64,000 bases of DNA from Methanogenium organophilum (GCF_026684035.1 NZ_CP113361.1:1240001-1304000); one strand, 5' to 3'; positions 26,992 to 36,607 are shown, numbered from the stretch's first letter. A program made the numbers and translations. Notes: generated from the letters alone by a model not told the origin.

Positions 26992-27015
26992 GCCCCCTTT
27001 GTTTTATTTTTTGCA
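26992..27015 (+). terminator. T-rich terminator after propeller-like gene
   Basis: A T-rich run directly follows the stop codon and is suited to archaeal termination before the chemoreceptor promoter. Confidence 0.4.
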
Positions 27016-27195
27016 GATGTTCCTGCGGGCTATTGTTATGCAATGTCTACTGTTTTTTCGGAACAGATAACAGACTATCGTTGACGCTTATGGTGTTTTT
27101 CTTCATTTATTTCTGAATTCTCGATGTGTTTCGAAATTTTCGTTCTTCTAACCTGTTGGCATCCATGGAAGGCTTTTTGAAGGATTGGGGGAGAG

Positions 27196-27207
27196 GTTAT
27201 ATATACT
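27196..27207 (+). promoter_or_regulatory. TATA box of chemoreceptor-cheW operon
   Basis: A ttatatata core within an A/T run lies about 85 bases before the receptor ATG at 27289. It is among the clearest TATA-like sites in the window. The 280-base gap before the receptor holds nothing else that I recognise. Confidence 0.55.
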
Positions 27208-27288
27208 CTATTGTATCTGTATGAGCCCGGTGGATGTTGGTTTCCTTGTGCTTCATACAGATATTGATCAGTAATCTAAGTGATTTCC

Positions 27289-29925
27289 ATGTCTTTACAA
27301 TTAATAGAAGATGCACTGCGGCGTGCGCTGGAAGGGGATTTTACTGCCTCCCTCGATCAGGCTGCAGCAGACCCTGAGATGCAGGAACTGGCAGGGCTCG
27401 TGGATAATGCCATCGGAAAGATGAAGAAGTCAGTTGAGTACCAGGAGATGCTCCGGGGAGTGGATGAATTCATTGCAAACTACCCATATCCCTTGGCCAT
27501 CTATGGTGCAGACGGTGCCTGCCTGATGCTCAATGACCATTACTGTACTTTATTCCGTGATTCCTGTGATGCGTTGATGAAAAAGTCATTTTCAGACTTT
27601 GATATCACTATTCTTGGCGGAGATAGTTTGTTTGCCTCTCATGACACCAAGAAGAACTCAGAGACTGAACTGATGGTCGCATGGGATGACGGGAGCGAAA
27701 ACTACCTCAAGCTCTTCCAGGTACCCATCAGCGATGGTGAGGGCGATATTAGTGTGGTCTATCACATATATTTTGATCAGACCGAGATTGTCAAAGAGCA
27801 AAAAGAGCTGCACAAACTGCAGAAGCGTGCGGACGCATTCCTCCTGGAGAACCCGCAGGGTATCACCATGCTTGCGGCAGATAAGCATCGCCTCGACCTG
27901 AACGAGGAGTATCAGCGTATCTGGCGGGGCGGGTATGACGAGCTGATGGCGAAGAAACTCTACGACTTTAATATCAACATCGTCGGCGGTGACGATTTCT
28001 ATGCCTCATACGAGACAAAGAAGAAAGCGATCACCGACATGGAGATCGATTGGGATAACGGGGAAAAATCCTATCTGCGCCTCTTCCAGACACCGATTCT
28101 CGATGATGATGGTGAAATTGACGTCAATTATTACATTTATCAGGACCTCACCGAGCACCATGAGGAGATGGAGGAGATTAAAACCCTGCAGAGACGTGCG
28201 GATGCATTCCTGCAGCAGAATCCGCAGGGTATCACTGTGCTTGCGGCAGACAAGCACCGCCTTGACCTGAATAAGGAATATGAGCGGATCTGGCGCGGCG
28301 GCTATGAAGAGCTGATGGCAAAGAAGCTCTATGACTTCAATATCAATATCGTCGGTGGCGACGACTTCTATGCTTCATACGAAACGAAGAGAAAGGCCAT
28401 CACCGATATGGAGATATCTTGGGAGAATGGAGAGAATTCATACCTGCGGCTCTTCCAGACGCCGATTCTCGATGAGAACGGTGAAATTGACGTTAACTAC
28501 TATATCTACCAAGACCTCACCCCGGAACGCACGCTCTCGCAGTTCCTTGATGAGGAGATTGAACGGCAGGAGGCGAATCTCGACCGCCTCGCCCGTGGAG
28601 ATTCACGTGGACTTGACCTGACCGTCGGGGTGACAAACCAGTATACTGCTGAGGCGGGCGCTCTTTTCGAAGACATGAATCACCATCTTGTAGCCGTACA
28701 GAAGTCAATTAAAGAAATGGTCGATGACTTCGTTGCCACCATGCACGCAATGCAGGGTGGAGACAGCACCGCACGGGCACATCCGGACCAGTTCGAAGGT
28801 TTTTATATGGTTCTTATGAAAGGGCTCAATGATATCCTGGATACAATATTTTCCCCGGTGAATGAATCGTATCGTGTCGTGAAGGCATATGCAGACAAGG
28901 ACTTTTCGAGGCGGTTCTCTGCATCTATGGATGTCAAGGGTGATTTCCTCAAACTGAAGACCGCCATCGACAATGTGGGAGTCAATATGGGCAACGCCCT
29001 GAGTGATGTGAAAATTGCAGTCGACAACGTTGACGCCAACATGGCGGACGCCTCCCGCGGCGTCGAGGAGATCGCAAAGGCGATGGAGGATGTGGCCGTC
29101 TCGAGTCAGCAGTCCTCCGAGGCCTTCCGCCGGCAGCTGGAGGCGGTCGAAGTCGTCGCACGGGAGATTTCAGACCTCTCCGCATCCATCGAGGAAATAG
29201 CCTCCACCTCGCAGGAGGTCAAGGAGCAGGCGGATCACGTCTCCCGGATGGGTAACGAGGCCTCCACTCTCGGTCGTGAGGCAAACGACAAGATGAACGC
29301 AGTCGAGAAAATCGCCGAGGAGAGTGTCACCCAGATTGAGCAGCTCAACCAGAAGATGGCGGAGATCTCCAAGATCGTGAAACTCATCAATGACATTTCC
29401 AGCCAGACGAATCTCCTCGCCCTGAACGCCGCCATCGAGGCCGCACGGGCGGGAGAACACGGCCGTGGGTTTGCGGTCGTCGCAGGCGAGGTACGCAACC
29501 TCGCTGCCGAGTCCAAGGCGGCGACGGACTCCATCGAGGAGCTCATCGAGGGCATCCAGCGAGATTCGAACACCACCGCCGCGTCCATGAAGTCCGCCTA
29601 CGCCGAGATCGAGAGCAGTCTCGAGAGTGTCCACCAGGCGATAACGTCCCTCAATGGGATTGTCTCGGGTGCACATGAGGCCTCCGAAGGTATCCGCGAG
29701 ATTGCCCGGGCCACCGACGATCAGGCGAACGCCACGAACCGCGTCATGGAGAAGATGGAGGAGACAACCACGCTCACCAAGGAGAATATGTCCCGTATCG
29801 ACGATGTTGCAGCAGTCACCGAAGAAGTGGCGGCATCGACAGAGGAGGTCGGAAGCGGCACTTACGAAGTAACACGGATGACCGAGAAACTGCGGGCAAT
29901 GGTCGAAGTCTTCCGTACTGAGTGA
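27289..29925 (+). CDS. Soluble methyl-accepting chemotaxis protein with three PAS domains
   Basis: A cytoplasmic chemoreceptor of 878 residues from this ATG (an in-frame GTG at 27280 is the alternative). No membrane helix is visible. The order is a short HAMP-like N-terminus, then PAS-like domains at about 60-175, 180-300 and 303-420, then HAMP-like helices to about 590, then the signalling coiled coil. The conserved hairpin tip [20 protein letters not shown] is near residue 703. PAS 2 and PAS 3 are near-identical tandem copies (period 369 bases). The downstream cheW gene starts 13 bases later. The stimulus is unknown; PAS domains suggest redox or a small ligand. Confidence 0.94.
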   Translation: MSLQLIEDALRRALEGDFTASLDQAAADPEMQELAGLVDNAIGKMKKSVEYQEMLRGVDEFIANYPYPLAIYGADGACLMLNDHYCTLFRDSCDALMKKSFSDFDITILGGDSLFASHDTKKNSETELMVAWDDGSENYLKLFQVPISDGEGDISVVYHIYFDQTEIVKEQKELHKLQKRADAFLLENPQGITMLAADKHRLDLNEEYQRIWRGGYDELMAKKLYDFNINIVGGDDFYASYETKKKAITDMEIDWDNGEKSYLRLFQTPILDDDGEIDVNYYIYQDLTEHHEEMEEIKTLQRRADAFLQQNPQGITVLAADKHRLDLNKEYERIWRGGYEELMAKKLYDFNINIVGGDDFYASYETKRKAITDMEISWENGENSYLRLFQTPILDENGEIDVNYYIYQDLTPERTLSQFLDEEIERQEANLDRLARGDSRGLDLTVGVTNQYTAEAGALFEDMNHHLVAVQKSIKEMVDDFVATMHAMQGGDSTARAHPDQFEGFYMVLMKGLNDILDTIFSPVNESYRVVKAYADKDFSRRFSASMDVKGDFLKLKTAIDNVGVNMGNALSDVKIAVDNVDANMADASRGVEEIAKAMEDVAVSSQQSSEAFRRQLEAVEVVAREISDLSASIEEIASTSQEVKEQADHVSRMGNEASTLGREANDKMNAVEKIAEESVTQIEQLNQKMAEISKIVKLINDISSQTNLLALNAAIEAARAGEHGRGFAVVAGEVRNLAAESKAATDSIEELIEGIQRDSNTTAASMKSAYAEIESSLESVHQAITSLNGIVSGAHEASEGIREIARATDDQANATNRVMEKMEETTTLTKENMSRIDDVAAVTEEVAASTEEVGSGTYEVTRMTEKLRAMVEVFRTE

Positions 29926-29938
29926 GAGGAGGCAGCGA

Positions 29939-30400
29939 ATGTCAAAGCTCACGGATGTCGTGGAATTCAGGATTGCGAACGGGTATTATGCAATCGATGT
30001 CCAGATTGCACGGGAGATCGTCGAAATGATGGCGATCACCCCCATTCCCCGGGCACCGGACTATATTACCGGAGTGATCAATCTCAGGGGAGAGGTGACA
30101 AACATCATCAATCTCAGCAGGTTGATCGGACTGCCCGAATCGGAAGCATCTGATTCCCAGAAGATCATCGTTCTCATGCCTGACGCATCGCAGGGATCAA
30201 ATGTCGGCATCATTGTCGATGATGTCAACAGTGTGATGCAGGTGGAGGAAAAGGATGTGGAGGCGCTTGGTGAAGGCCTTTCCAGTGATGTTACCGAGTA
30301 TGTAAAGGGTATCATCAAGGTGAAAGAGGATGCCTCGGATGCGATGCGTCTGATTATCTGGGTGGATATGCATAAGGTGCTTTCCCAGATTATTGCCTGA
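29939..30400 (+). CDS. cheW: Chemotaxis coupling protein CheW
   Basis: A 153-residue CheW-fold adaptor linking chemoreceptors to the CheA kinase. The family core includes YAIDVQIAREIVEM, ITPIPRAPDYITGVINLRGEV and VGIIVDDVNSVMQV. It begins 13 bases after the receptor gene behind GAGAGGAGG, so receptor and adaptor are made together. No cheA, cheY, cheB or cheR is in the window. Confidence 0.95.
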   Translation: MSKLTDVVEFRIANGYYAIDVQIAREIVEMMAITPIPRAPDYITGVINLRGEVTNIINLSRLIGLPESEASDSQKIIVLMPDASQGSNVGIIVDDVNSVMQVEEKDVEALGEGLSSDVTEYVKGIIKVKEDASDAMRLIIWVDMHKVLSQIIA

Positions 30401-30428
30401 TTCTTTTATTTTTTTGTATTTCTTTCCG
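30401..30428 (+). terminator. T-rich terminator after cheW
   Basis: A long T-rich stretch starts at the cheW stop codon. About 240 bases without a gene follow before the MsrA-like gene; an antisense frame there is not credible. Confidence 0.45.
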
Positions 30429-30666
30429 GAATGGCGTAATAAATACTTATATGAATGAATATGCTAAGATTGCACCGCTGATCATACCACTGAAACGAAG
30501 GGACGGGGCACCTGTTTTCTGTCCATGACGTTTCATGCGGGCGGTGGACCCCCTCGTTGTGTCTTGTCCGGTATCCGTGTGATGACCCGATGGCTGAAAC
30601 TGATCCGGCCCCATTCCGGCACGTGATCGCTATTCTTTTGTGGGGCAGGTCCCAACCTATCGGTAT

Positions 30667-31176
30667 ATGGAGACGAATGCTGGCACAGAAGAGATGGAGA
30701 TCTGCCAGATTACCCTCGCAGGGGGATGTTTCCGGGAGATTGAAGCAGGTCTTCGCAAAATTCCCGGCATCCTTGCGACTGTGGTCGGATATACCGGGGG
30801 GGGAGAAGAAAACCCGGACTATATACGGGTCAGCACCGGCGAGACCGGTCATGTGGAGGCGGTCCGTATCGCCTATGACCCTACAGTGATTCCCCTGTCA
30901 GACATTCTTGACCGTTTTTTTTGTTTGTATGATCCGACGGTGAAGGAGCCGGAAACCGGGTCCGAGGGGTCCCAGTACCGGTCCGCTGTATTCTGTCACA
31001 CCGAAGAAGATTGCCGGACAACACGGGCATTCATCCATGCAGAGGAGAAATCCGGGAATTATTGTGGGCCTATAGTGACTGAGGTACGCACTGCCGCTAC
31101 ATTCTGGCCAGCCGAGGACTGCCACCAGCAGTATTACGAGAAGATGGCAAACCGGTATCGCAAACCCCTCTTCTGA
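30667..31176 (+). CDS. msrA: Peptide methionine sulfoxide reductase MsrA-like protein
   Basis: A 169-residue MsrA-family protein that repairs oxidised methionine (S-sulfoxide). The active-site cysteine is Cys21 in AGGCFREIEAG, and the following GYTGGGEENPDY and PAEDCHQQYYEKM are family landmarks. The usual motif is GCFWG or GCFWC-like; here the Trp that shapes the methyl-binding pocket is Arg. The conserved Tyr in the usual PAEDYHQ is Cys. Starts at GTG 30640 or ATG 30694 are also possible. It is either a divergent reductase or one with altered substrate use. Confidence 0.82.
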   Translation: METNAGTEEMEICQITLAGGCFREIEAGLRKIPGILATVVGYTGGGEENPDYIRVSTGETGHVEAVRIAYDPTVIPLSDILDRFFCLYDPTVKEPETGSEGSQYRSAVFCHTEEDCRTTRAFIHAEEKSGNYCGPIVTEVRTAATFWPAEDCHQQYYEKMANRYRKPLF

Positions 31177-31332
31177 GAATGAAACAGGAAGGGGGAATAC
31201 TCGTCTTCCCGTTTCCCCGTTTTCTCAGATATGTGCCGTATGATTTCCATGGATTTCAGCGAAATGATTCAATCCTCTTTTTAGCTCGTATTCTTCCTGT
31301 ATACAAATGTTTTGCCCATTTGTGGCCGGAAA

Positions 31333-31346
31333 TTGCATATATTTAT
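31333..31346 (+). promoter_or_regulatory. TATA box of sensor kinase gene
   Basis: A gcatatattta core. Transcription starting about 25 bases downstream would begin after the ATG at 31350 but before those at 31407 and 31410, which supports the later starts for the kinase. Confidence 0.45.
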
Positions 31347-31406
31347 CCAATGGGAGTACATAGGTATTCGTTAGTTCGCCCGAAAAGGAATAACAGGTGT
31401 TTGTTG

Positions 31407-32489
31407 ATGATGGTAAAGAGTCCGGTCCCGGTATTGTATGTCGCAGATGATCTCCGTGCATGCGAAGGAGCCTATCATTTTCTGCAGAAATCCGGGGAGA
31501 TGTCTCTTGATTTTGCCTTCTCTCCAGAAGAGGCGACGGAGATGCTCTACAGAAATGAATACCATGTTGTTGTCTGTGAATATCGTCTGAAAGGGACAGA
31601 CGGGCTTTCATTTCTGGATGATCTCCGTTCACAGGGAGAGCGTGTTCCGTTCATAATTGTCGGGGATGACACCGAAGGGGTGATCATTGAGGCCATTAAC
31701 CGTGGTGCTGATTTCTTTTTGAATCGAGGGGAGAACCGATTTCAGTTCTACGTTGAGCTCAATCTTACAATCAAGAGAGCTGCCAGGAAGTACGAGGCAT
31801 CTGCCCGTGAGCGACAGGAAGAGGGCAATAGACGATGCCATACGACAATTGTCCATTCCGCAAAGGGGGAACCTGATGAAAAAGACATTCTCATTCAGGA
31901 GGTGCATCACCGGGTCAAGAACAATCTCCAGTTGATCTCAAGCATTCTTAAAATGCACAGCTATCGGACAACAGATTCCGAGACACGGGAAATTCTGGAG
32001 GACTGCAGAAACCGTATTGCCTCAATGGCCCTCATTCATGAATATCTCTACCGTTCCGATAATCTTGTGAGCATACGGATGGCTGACTATGTGCCCCGCA
32101 TTGCGGAAAATCTATCCGCACAAAAGCCATATGGCATGGAGAAGGTGGAGATAATCACCCACTGTGACCCCACTATCAGTCTGGATATTGATACCTGTAT
32201 TCCCTGTGGAATTATCATCAATGAACTCATCACAAATGCTCTGAAATATGGGTTTGTCAAGGGTGAGAAGGGAGAGATTGTCATAGACATTGATCAGTAC
32301 CGGCGGGGATTTGCACGTCTGCGCGTGTCAGAGAGCGGGTCTGCGACAAAATCGTCTGTTAATCTGGAGAATGGGGAGACACTGGGGATGCAACTGGTGA
32401 AAAACCTGACCACACAGATTGACGGAACCCTCTCTGTCTCGGATGGGGGCCCCCTCAGCATCTCAATTGTCTTTCCGTATACTGAATAA
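31407..32489 (+). CDS. Hybrid sensor kinase: degenerate receiver plus HisKA_2-type kinase
   Basis: From this ATG the protein has 360 residues; an open frame back to 31179 is not supported by the promoter position. Residues 6-125 are receiver-like (VLYVADD acidic pair at 14-15), but the expected phosphoacceptor Asp is Glu58 in VVVCEYRLKGTDG, so it should not be phosphorylated normally. The kinase has an EVHHRVKNNLQLISS box (His167/168) typical of HisKA_2/HWE kinases, then an INELITNALKYGF N-box and a LGMQLVKNL G-box region. No membrane helix is seen, so it is cytosolic. The partner regulator is not adjacent. Confidence 0.88.
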   Translation: MMVKSPVPVLYVADDLRACEGAYHFLQKSGEMSLDFAFSPEEATEMLYRNEYHVVVCEYRLKGTDGLSFLDDLRSQGERVPFIIVGDDTEGVIIEAINRGADFFLNRGENRFQFYVELNLTIKRAARKYEASARERQEEGNRRCHTTIVHSAKGEPDEKDILIQEVHHRVKNNLQLISSILKMHSYRTTDSETREILEDCRNRIASMALIHEYLYRSDNLVSIRMADYVPRIAENLSAQKPYGMEKVEIITHCDPTISLDIDTCIPCGIIINELITNALKYGFVKGEKGEIVIDIDQYRRGFARLRVSESGSATKSSVNLENGETLGMQLVKNLTTQIDGTLSVSDGGPLSISIVFPYTE

Positions 32490-32623
32490 ATACAAAAGAG
32501 ATATGGACTCTCTCCTGCACCATTAATTAAGAGAATCAGGGGCGCCAAAGTGCGGTTCCCCGTCAAAACAGTGCCTGAACGAATGTTTCACGCCTGTTTT
32601 ACTGACATTATCGGGATTATATC

Positions 32624-34558
32624 ATGCTTTCAGGACTCAGGCGCCGTATCCCTGCGGGGATTGCAGAAACACTCTTTTTCATTGGCCCCGGCCTGATCCT
32701 CGCGATTGAAGCGTCCGGTGAGAGCGGTATTACAGAACTCCTTGCAGCAGGGCTTGAGTATGGTTTTTCTCTCTTCTGGGTCATTGGAGCAGCACTGATA
32801 TTCAAGTTTGCATTTACAAACGGTATTGCCCGCTATACGGTTGCAACCGGGACCTCTATCTTTGACGGGTTGCGCACCATTCCCGGACCAAAGAACTGGG
32901 AGGTAACGTTTATTTCGATCATTTACTTCTTTGAAATGGTGGGGTTCGGCGGTGTCGCTCTCTTTGCAGGTAGCATGCTTGCAGAAGTCGTCCCGGCAGC
33001 GGTGCCTGCGGCATATGCGTTTGCCCTCCTAATTTTTACACTCCTTGTGCTCTGGAAGGATTCCTATGAACGTCTCGAGCATGTGGTCATTCTCCTCTCG
33101 GTTGTGATGTTTGCAGGTCTTGCAGTCATTATCTTTGCACTGCCATTTCCTCTGGCACAAATTGCGCAGGGCTGTGTGCCTTCTGTTCCGGATGGCGCCC
33201 TCATCGAGACGATGGCCCTCCTCGGTGTCGTGGGGTCCGGCCTGAATATTCTCCTCTACTCGGTGTGGCTGCATGAGAAGGTGGGGGACCGGCACGGTGA
33301 GAAGTACTTCTCCTCTCATATGAAGAGTGTAAATATTGACCTAGTCCTCGCGTTCCTGCTGGTTGGGGTTGTTGCCCTAATCTTTATGACTCTTGGGTTC
33401 TGGGGGTTTGTGGCGGAGCATTTGACCGGCGCCAGTGCGGCGGCAGTAACAGAGAGTCTTCATGCATCGCTCGATAAGGTGCCCGGCGGACTGCATACCA
33501 TCCTTTTTGTAGCAGTTGTCATCCTCGCCGGGGCGCTCATATCGGGTATGGACGGGCGTGCGAGGGCGGTCTCTTCGGTGGTCTCACGTGTGTCTCCCAC
33601 TCGTTTTGAAGAGCGGACACTCTACCGTATGGTGCTTCTAATCTTTGCGGGCATCATCACGCTGGGTATTCTATCGGGTGAGACCACGTCACTTATCCGG
33701 ACGGTTGCCGCCGTCTCGTCGGTGATGTTTGGCCTTCTCGGGTTCATGCTCATCTATCTTGATCGTCGTCTTCCTGCCTATGCGAGGGGTTCACCTCTCT
33801 GGCTCTTAACAGTCGGGTGCGGGAGTGTACTCTTTCTTGCGATAGCCCTCATGACCGAACAGTCCCTCGTCACCTTCGGTCTGCCACTGATGGAGCGGGT
33901 GGCGGTTGTCGTAATCCTCCTCTATGCTTTCACCAAGACGGGTCTCTTTGAACGTCTTGTCACCGGCAGGGGGACGCTGGAAGACCGGGGTTGGATGATT
34001 CTCACCTTTGGCGTTCTTTCACTTTACGGAATCTACCGTGGGATTCTCTATAACGGGGTCATCGTTGATTTCGCTGACCTCGGGCCAATGGTGGCAGGCA
34101 TTCTGGGGGGGCCGGTTGTCGGTGGGTGTGTCGGCCTCATTGCTGCAGCATTCCGTCTGACAGAAGGGGGTATCGGTGCGATCGGCAGTGCTGTATCCGC
34201 CGTCTTTTCCGGTATAATTGCCGCATACGCCGCCCGGATGTTTCGGAATCATCTCACCTACTGGCGGCTGATTCTTCTGGCCATTGGGATTGAATTTCTG
34301 CATGTATTCGTTCTCATCCCGCTCTTTTCCGGTGGATGGGATTCTCTTGCGATGTGGCATATCATCCGCGAGACTTATCTTCCGATGGCTGCTGCAAATG
34401 CCCTTGGGCTGGTTCTCTTCCTTTCCATTCTCCGCGAACGTGGTTACGAGATGATGGAGCATACAGAATACCTCTCGCTGAAGCGGCGGGGAGGAAGAAG
34501 AGAAGAGGAGGTTTTGTCTGACGGTGCTGGTGGTGACAGTCCGGTGGATGAAACCTGA
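32624..34558 (+). CDS. Nramp-like transporter fused to LytS-type 5TM domain
   Basis: A 644-residue polytopic membrane protein. Residues 1-420 resemble the Nramp fold (GPGLILAIEASGESGITELLAAGLEYG in helix 1), but the canonical DPGN metal motif reads EASGESG, and the helix 6 MPHN-type motif is absent (VVGSGLNILLYSVW). Residues about 455-620 match the 5TM-5TMR_LYT receptor module (ADLGPMVAGILGGPVVGGCVG, FRLTEGGIGAIGSAVSAVFSG). Transport of divalent metal is therefore doubtful. It may be a transporter-sensor in which the LytS-like part binds a ligand. It stands alone behind an A/T-rich region and has a charged, probably cytoplasmic tail. Confidence 0.75.
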   Translation: MLSGLRRRIPAGIAETLFFIGPGLILAIEASGESGITELLAAGLEYGFSLFWVIGAALIFKFAFTNGIARYTVATGTSIFDGLRTIPGPKNWEVTFISIIYFFEMVGFGGVALFAGSMLAEVVPAAVPAAYAFALLIFTLLVLWKDSYERLEHVVILLSVVMFAGLAVIIFALPFPLAQIAQGCVPSVPDGALIETMALLGVVGSGLNILLYSVWLHEKVGDRHGEKYFSSHMKSVNIDLVLAFLLVGVVALIFMTLGFWGFVAEHLTGASAAAVTESLHASLDKVPGGLHTILFVAVVILAGALISGMDGRARAVSSVVSRVSPTRFEERTLYRMVLLIFAGIITLGILSGETTSLIRTVAAVSSVMFGLLGFMLIYLDRRLPAYARGSPLWLLTVGCGSVLFLAIALMTEQSLVTFGLPLMERVAVVVILLYAFTKTGLFERLVTGRGTLEDRGWMILTFGVLSLYGIYRGILYNGVIVDFADLGPMVAGILGGPVVGGCVGLIAAAFRLTEGGIGAIGSAVSAVFSGIIAAYAARMFRNHLTYWRLILLAIGIEFLHVFVLIPLFSGGWDSLAMWHIIRETYLPMAAANALGLVLFLSILRERGYEMMEHTEYLSLKRRGGRREEEVLSDGAGGDSPVDET

Positions 34559-34743
34559 AATCTGCGTGAGTGAGTAAAGACATAAAATATGCTGTATTGA
34601 GTCACCGGAGTCAGGGGTAACTTCGCCCCCCGAATGGGATGCACCCTGTACGTGAATTGAGGTGTATTGGTGTGTCCCGTTCGCCCCACGCCATATTCAG
34701 ACCGTCTTTCTTCTCAACCGGTCATCCTGCTGCCCACCGTAAC

Positions 34744-35355
34744 CTATCTTCCCCTCTGGAAAAATACCCCGGAGAGCACCTCCCGGGGATATCGTGTGCC
34801 GCGGACCCGCATCTCCCAGCGTTCAGGCACAACGGTTCCCTTCCACTGTTCGCTGGGGAAGAGCCCCTCCACTTCGTCCGTGGTGAAGTAATGTGTCATC
34901 ACCCCGTCGCCGCGAAGAAAGGTGTGCTCTTCTGTAGCCTGTCCCTTCCCGCAGCGAAAATCGCCGACGGAGAATTCGCGAAAGAAAAGGATGCCCCCCG
35001 GCAGGAGCACCCGTGCATACTCTGCTGCCGCCCGCCTGCGGTCTGCCTCCCGGAGGGCGCCTGTCACGTGGACGGCAACGACTGCGTTGAATGTGTGGTC
35101 ATGAAACGGAAGGGAACGGACATCAGCCTGCACGAGGCTGGCCCCACGGGCGGTACGGCGTGCAAGCCGGAGGGCCGATGCAGCGATATCGCAACCGGTG
35201 ACGTGGCAGCCGTTTTGGGAGAGGGCGGCGAGTGTTTTACCATTGCCACATCCTGCCTCCAGCACCCGGGTAGTGGGAGGGAATGACGGGATGCCGGTGG
35301 CCGCTCCCTGCCAGAGAGCGCCTCTCTTTTGGTAATTCTGCTCCCATGCGTTCAT
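34744..35355 (-). CDS. Class I SAM-dependent methyltransferase
   Basis: A 203-residue cytoplasmic enzyme. The SAM-binding motif I is VLEAGCGNGKTLAAL (about 31-45), the acidic end of strand 2 is TGCDIAASAL, and motif IV is FNAVVAVHV. LLPGGILFFREFS is the later core strand. The start MNAWEQNYQKRG is the common N-terminus of small methyltransferases. The substrate cannot be predicted, and no obvious pathway neighbour exists. Confidence 0.88.
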   Translation of the reverse strand: MNAWEQNYQKRGALWQGAATGIPSFPPTTRVLEAGCGNGKTLAALSQNGCHVTGCDIAASALRLARRTARGASLVQADVRSLPFHDHTFNAVVAVHVTGALREADRRRAAAEYARVLLPGGILFFREFSVGDFRCGKGQATEEHTFLRGDGVMTHYFTTDEVEGLFPSEQWKGTVVPERWEMRVRGTRYPREVLSGVFFQRGR

Positions 35356-35870
35356 GTGAATCCGTTCAGACGTTCTGATCTGCTGGTGATTGTGATAGAA
35401 ATCATCTGGTAGAGGGTATTATTCTTACCTCATATTCGTGTTGCGGGGTATTGGGGTTATGGAATCTCTCTTGAGACGTATTCTCTCCTATTTTGGGTAG
35501 GAATGTATATGTATGCCAAACCCGATGGAGAGACATCCATGGGGGAGAACCGGAGGATAGGAACAGAGATGATGAGGGCTTTGATCGCAGAGGTGCCTTT
35601 CAGTTCTTGTATATGATTTGGTTGCTGGTCGTGGTTTCTGCGAATGATTATGGAATAATCTCTGTATCTAAATGGATGGTGCTGATTCTCATGGTAATTG
35701 TCCCTTTTGGGTTTGTTTTCTTTCGGAATGGATAATAGCTGTTTTCTATCCTGATTCGGGAGAAAAAAATTGTTCTGAAGACAATTTATTCTCCGGTCGG
35801 TGATTTTCATTATACCATTTTCCTGTCCCGACAGGTTCTATACCTACGAGCAGCTAATGAGAATGCAGCT
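35356..35870. other. Sparse region with one possible small membrane protein
   Basis: Between the methyltransferase start and the 2TM gene lie about 515 AT-rich bases. Only one weak small coding frame (35493-35735, listed separately) is seen. T-rich runs near 35766-35795 and the A/T-rich segment at 35800-35825 may contain the promoter of the 2TM gene. Confidence 0.4.
35493..35735 (+). CDS. Possible small two-helix membrane protein
   Basis: An 80-codon frame from a TTG. After a charged 34-residue N-terminus come two hydrophobic segments (FLYMIWLLVVVSA, WMVLILMVIVPFGFVFF), the same plan as the 2TM protein encoded 136 bases downstream. There is no ATG upstream of the first helix and no clear ribosome binding site, so it may be a decayed paralogue or not translated. 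Confidence 0.3.
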   Translation: MGRNVYVCQTRWRDIHGGEPEDRNRDDEGFDRRGAFQFLYMIWLLVVVSANDYGIISVSKWMVLILMVIVPFGFVFFRNG

Positions 35871-36125
35871 ATGCAGAACGAGAAGGATTTTGATGACCGG
35901 GACGGCAACGACGAAAATTCCGGCGGCCTCCTCGCAGACCCGCCTGTCCGGGGACTGGTGTACCATGCTGTGCTCTACCTTGGGGTGGTGCTTGTGCTCC
36001 TTGCAGTGAATCTCAGGATTACCCCGGATATTCTCTGGGTACAGTGGATCGCCCTTCTCTGGGGAATTCTCCTTGTTTGGAATGGTTGGAAGGTTTTTTG
36101 GCCCGGTGACAGGCATCAGAGATAA
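35871..36125 (+). CDS. Small 2TM-domain membrane protein
   Basis: An 84-residue protein with an acidic N-terminus (NEKDFDDRDGNDEN), then two membrane helices separated by a short turn (LVYHAVLYLGVVLVLLAVNL and WIALLWGILLVWNGWKVF). This matches the 2TM domain family, in which an aromatic-His motif starts helix 1 and a WG...HG-like motif closes helix 2. Function is unknown. The last 10 bases overlap the convergent tsr3 gene. Confidence 0.7.
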   Translation: MQNEKDFDDRDGNDENSGGLLADPPVRGLVYHAVLYLGVVLVLLAVNLRITPDILWVQWIALLWGILLVWNGWKVFWPGDRHQR

Positions 36126-36607
36126 CAGGACTGAATCTCAACAACCTCTGCAGAGTCTTTTGCAGCGGCATATTCGGTGAGGGGATCATGGTTCACCTCG
36201 AGAAACCGGATGCCCCAGCTGAAGGCCGAGAGGATCTCTTCTGCCTGCTCCTGTTCTCCCAGAATAACAAGGGCCGCTGCAAACGCCTCAACCGAGTTGA
36301 GCATAAACGGCCGGCCGAAGTGACCGGGGTTTGCTGCTACAAGAAATGGAAGGGCCCGGCGCAGGGGCCAGCGGGCGACCTGGATCTTTTCAAATACTTC
36401 CCATGAACAGTCGAGAGCAGTGATGGATTTTGGCGTACGGTCGGCAGGCGAGAGCGCCTGCTGCGCTGACGGGTCGAGAATGAGGCTGGAGCGGGGTATT
36501 TTATCCACCCGTGCAAAGACCCGCACGCATCCGCGTCGCTCGAGTTTTTTGACAGAACACCGCCGTGGATCGCAGGAATTGTCGCGGTAGGCAAAGAGGG
36601 GAATCAT
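36116..36607 (-). CDS. tsr3: 18S/16S rRNA aminocarboxypropyltransferase Tsr3
   Basis: A 163-residue archaeal Tsr3 (DUF367) enzyme. It transfers the aminocarboxypropyl group of SAM to a hypermodified uridine-derived base of small-subunit rRNA. Family landmarks are CDPRRCSVKKLERRG at the N-terminus, LDPSAQQALSPAD, ALDCSWE, RALPFLVAANPGHFGRPF and VEAFAAALVILGEQEQAEEIL. The protein is typical in length. It overlaps the 2TM gene tail to tail. No operon partner is seen. Confidence 0.92.
   Translation of the reverse strand: MIPLFAYRDNSCDPRRCSVKKLERRGCVRVFARVDKIPRSSLILDPSAQQALSPADRTPKSITALDCSWEVFEKIQVARWPLRRALPFLVAANPGHFGRPFMLNSVEAFAAALVILGEQEQAEEILSAFSWGIRFLEVNHDPLTEYAAAKDSAEVVEIQSCYL

Noticed and set aside
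30406-30852. 148-codon minus-strand frame
   Set aside because: Partly antisense to the MsrA-like gene; composition looks random and no start signal is present.
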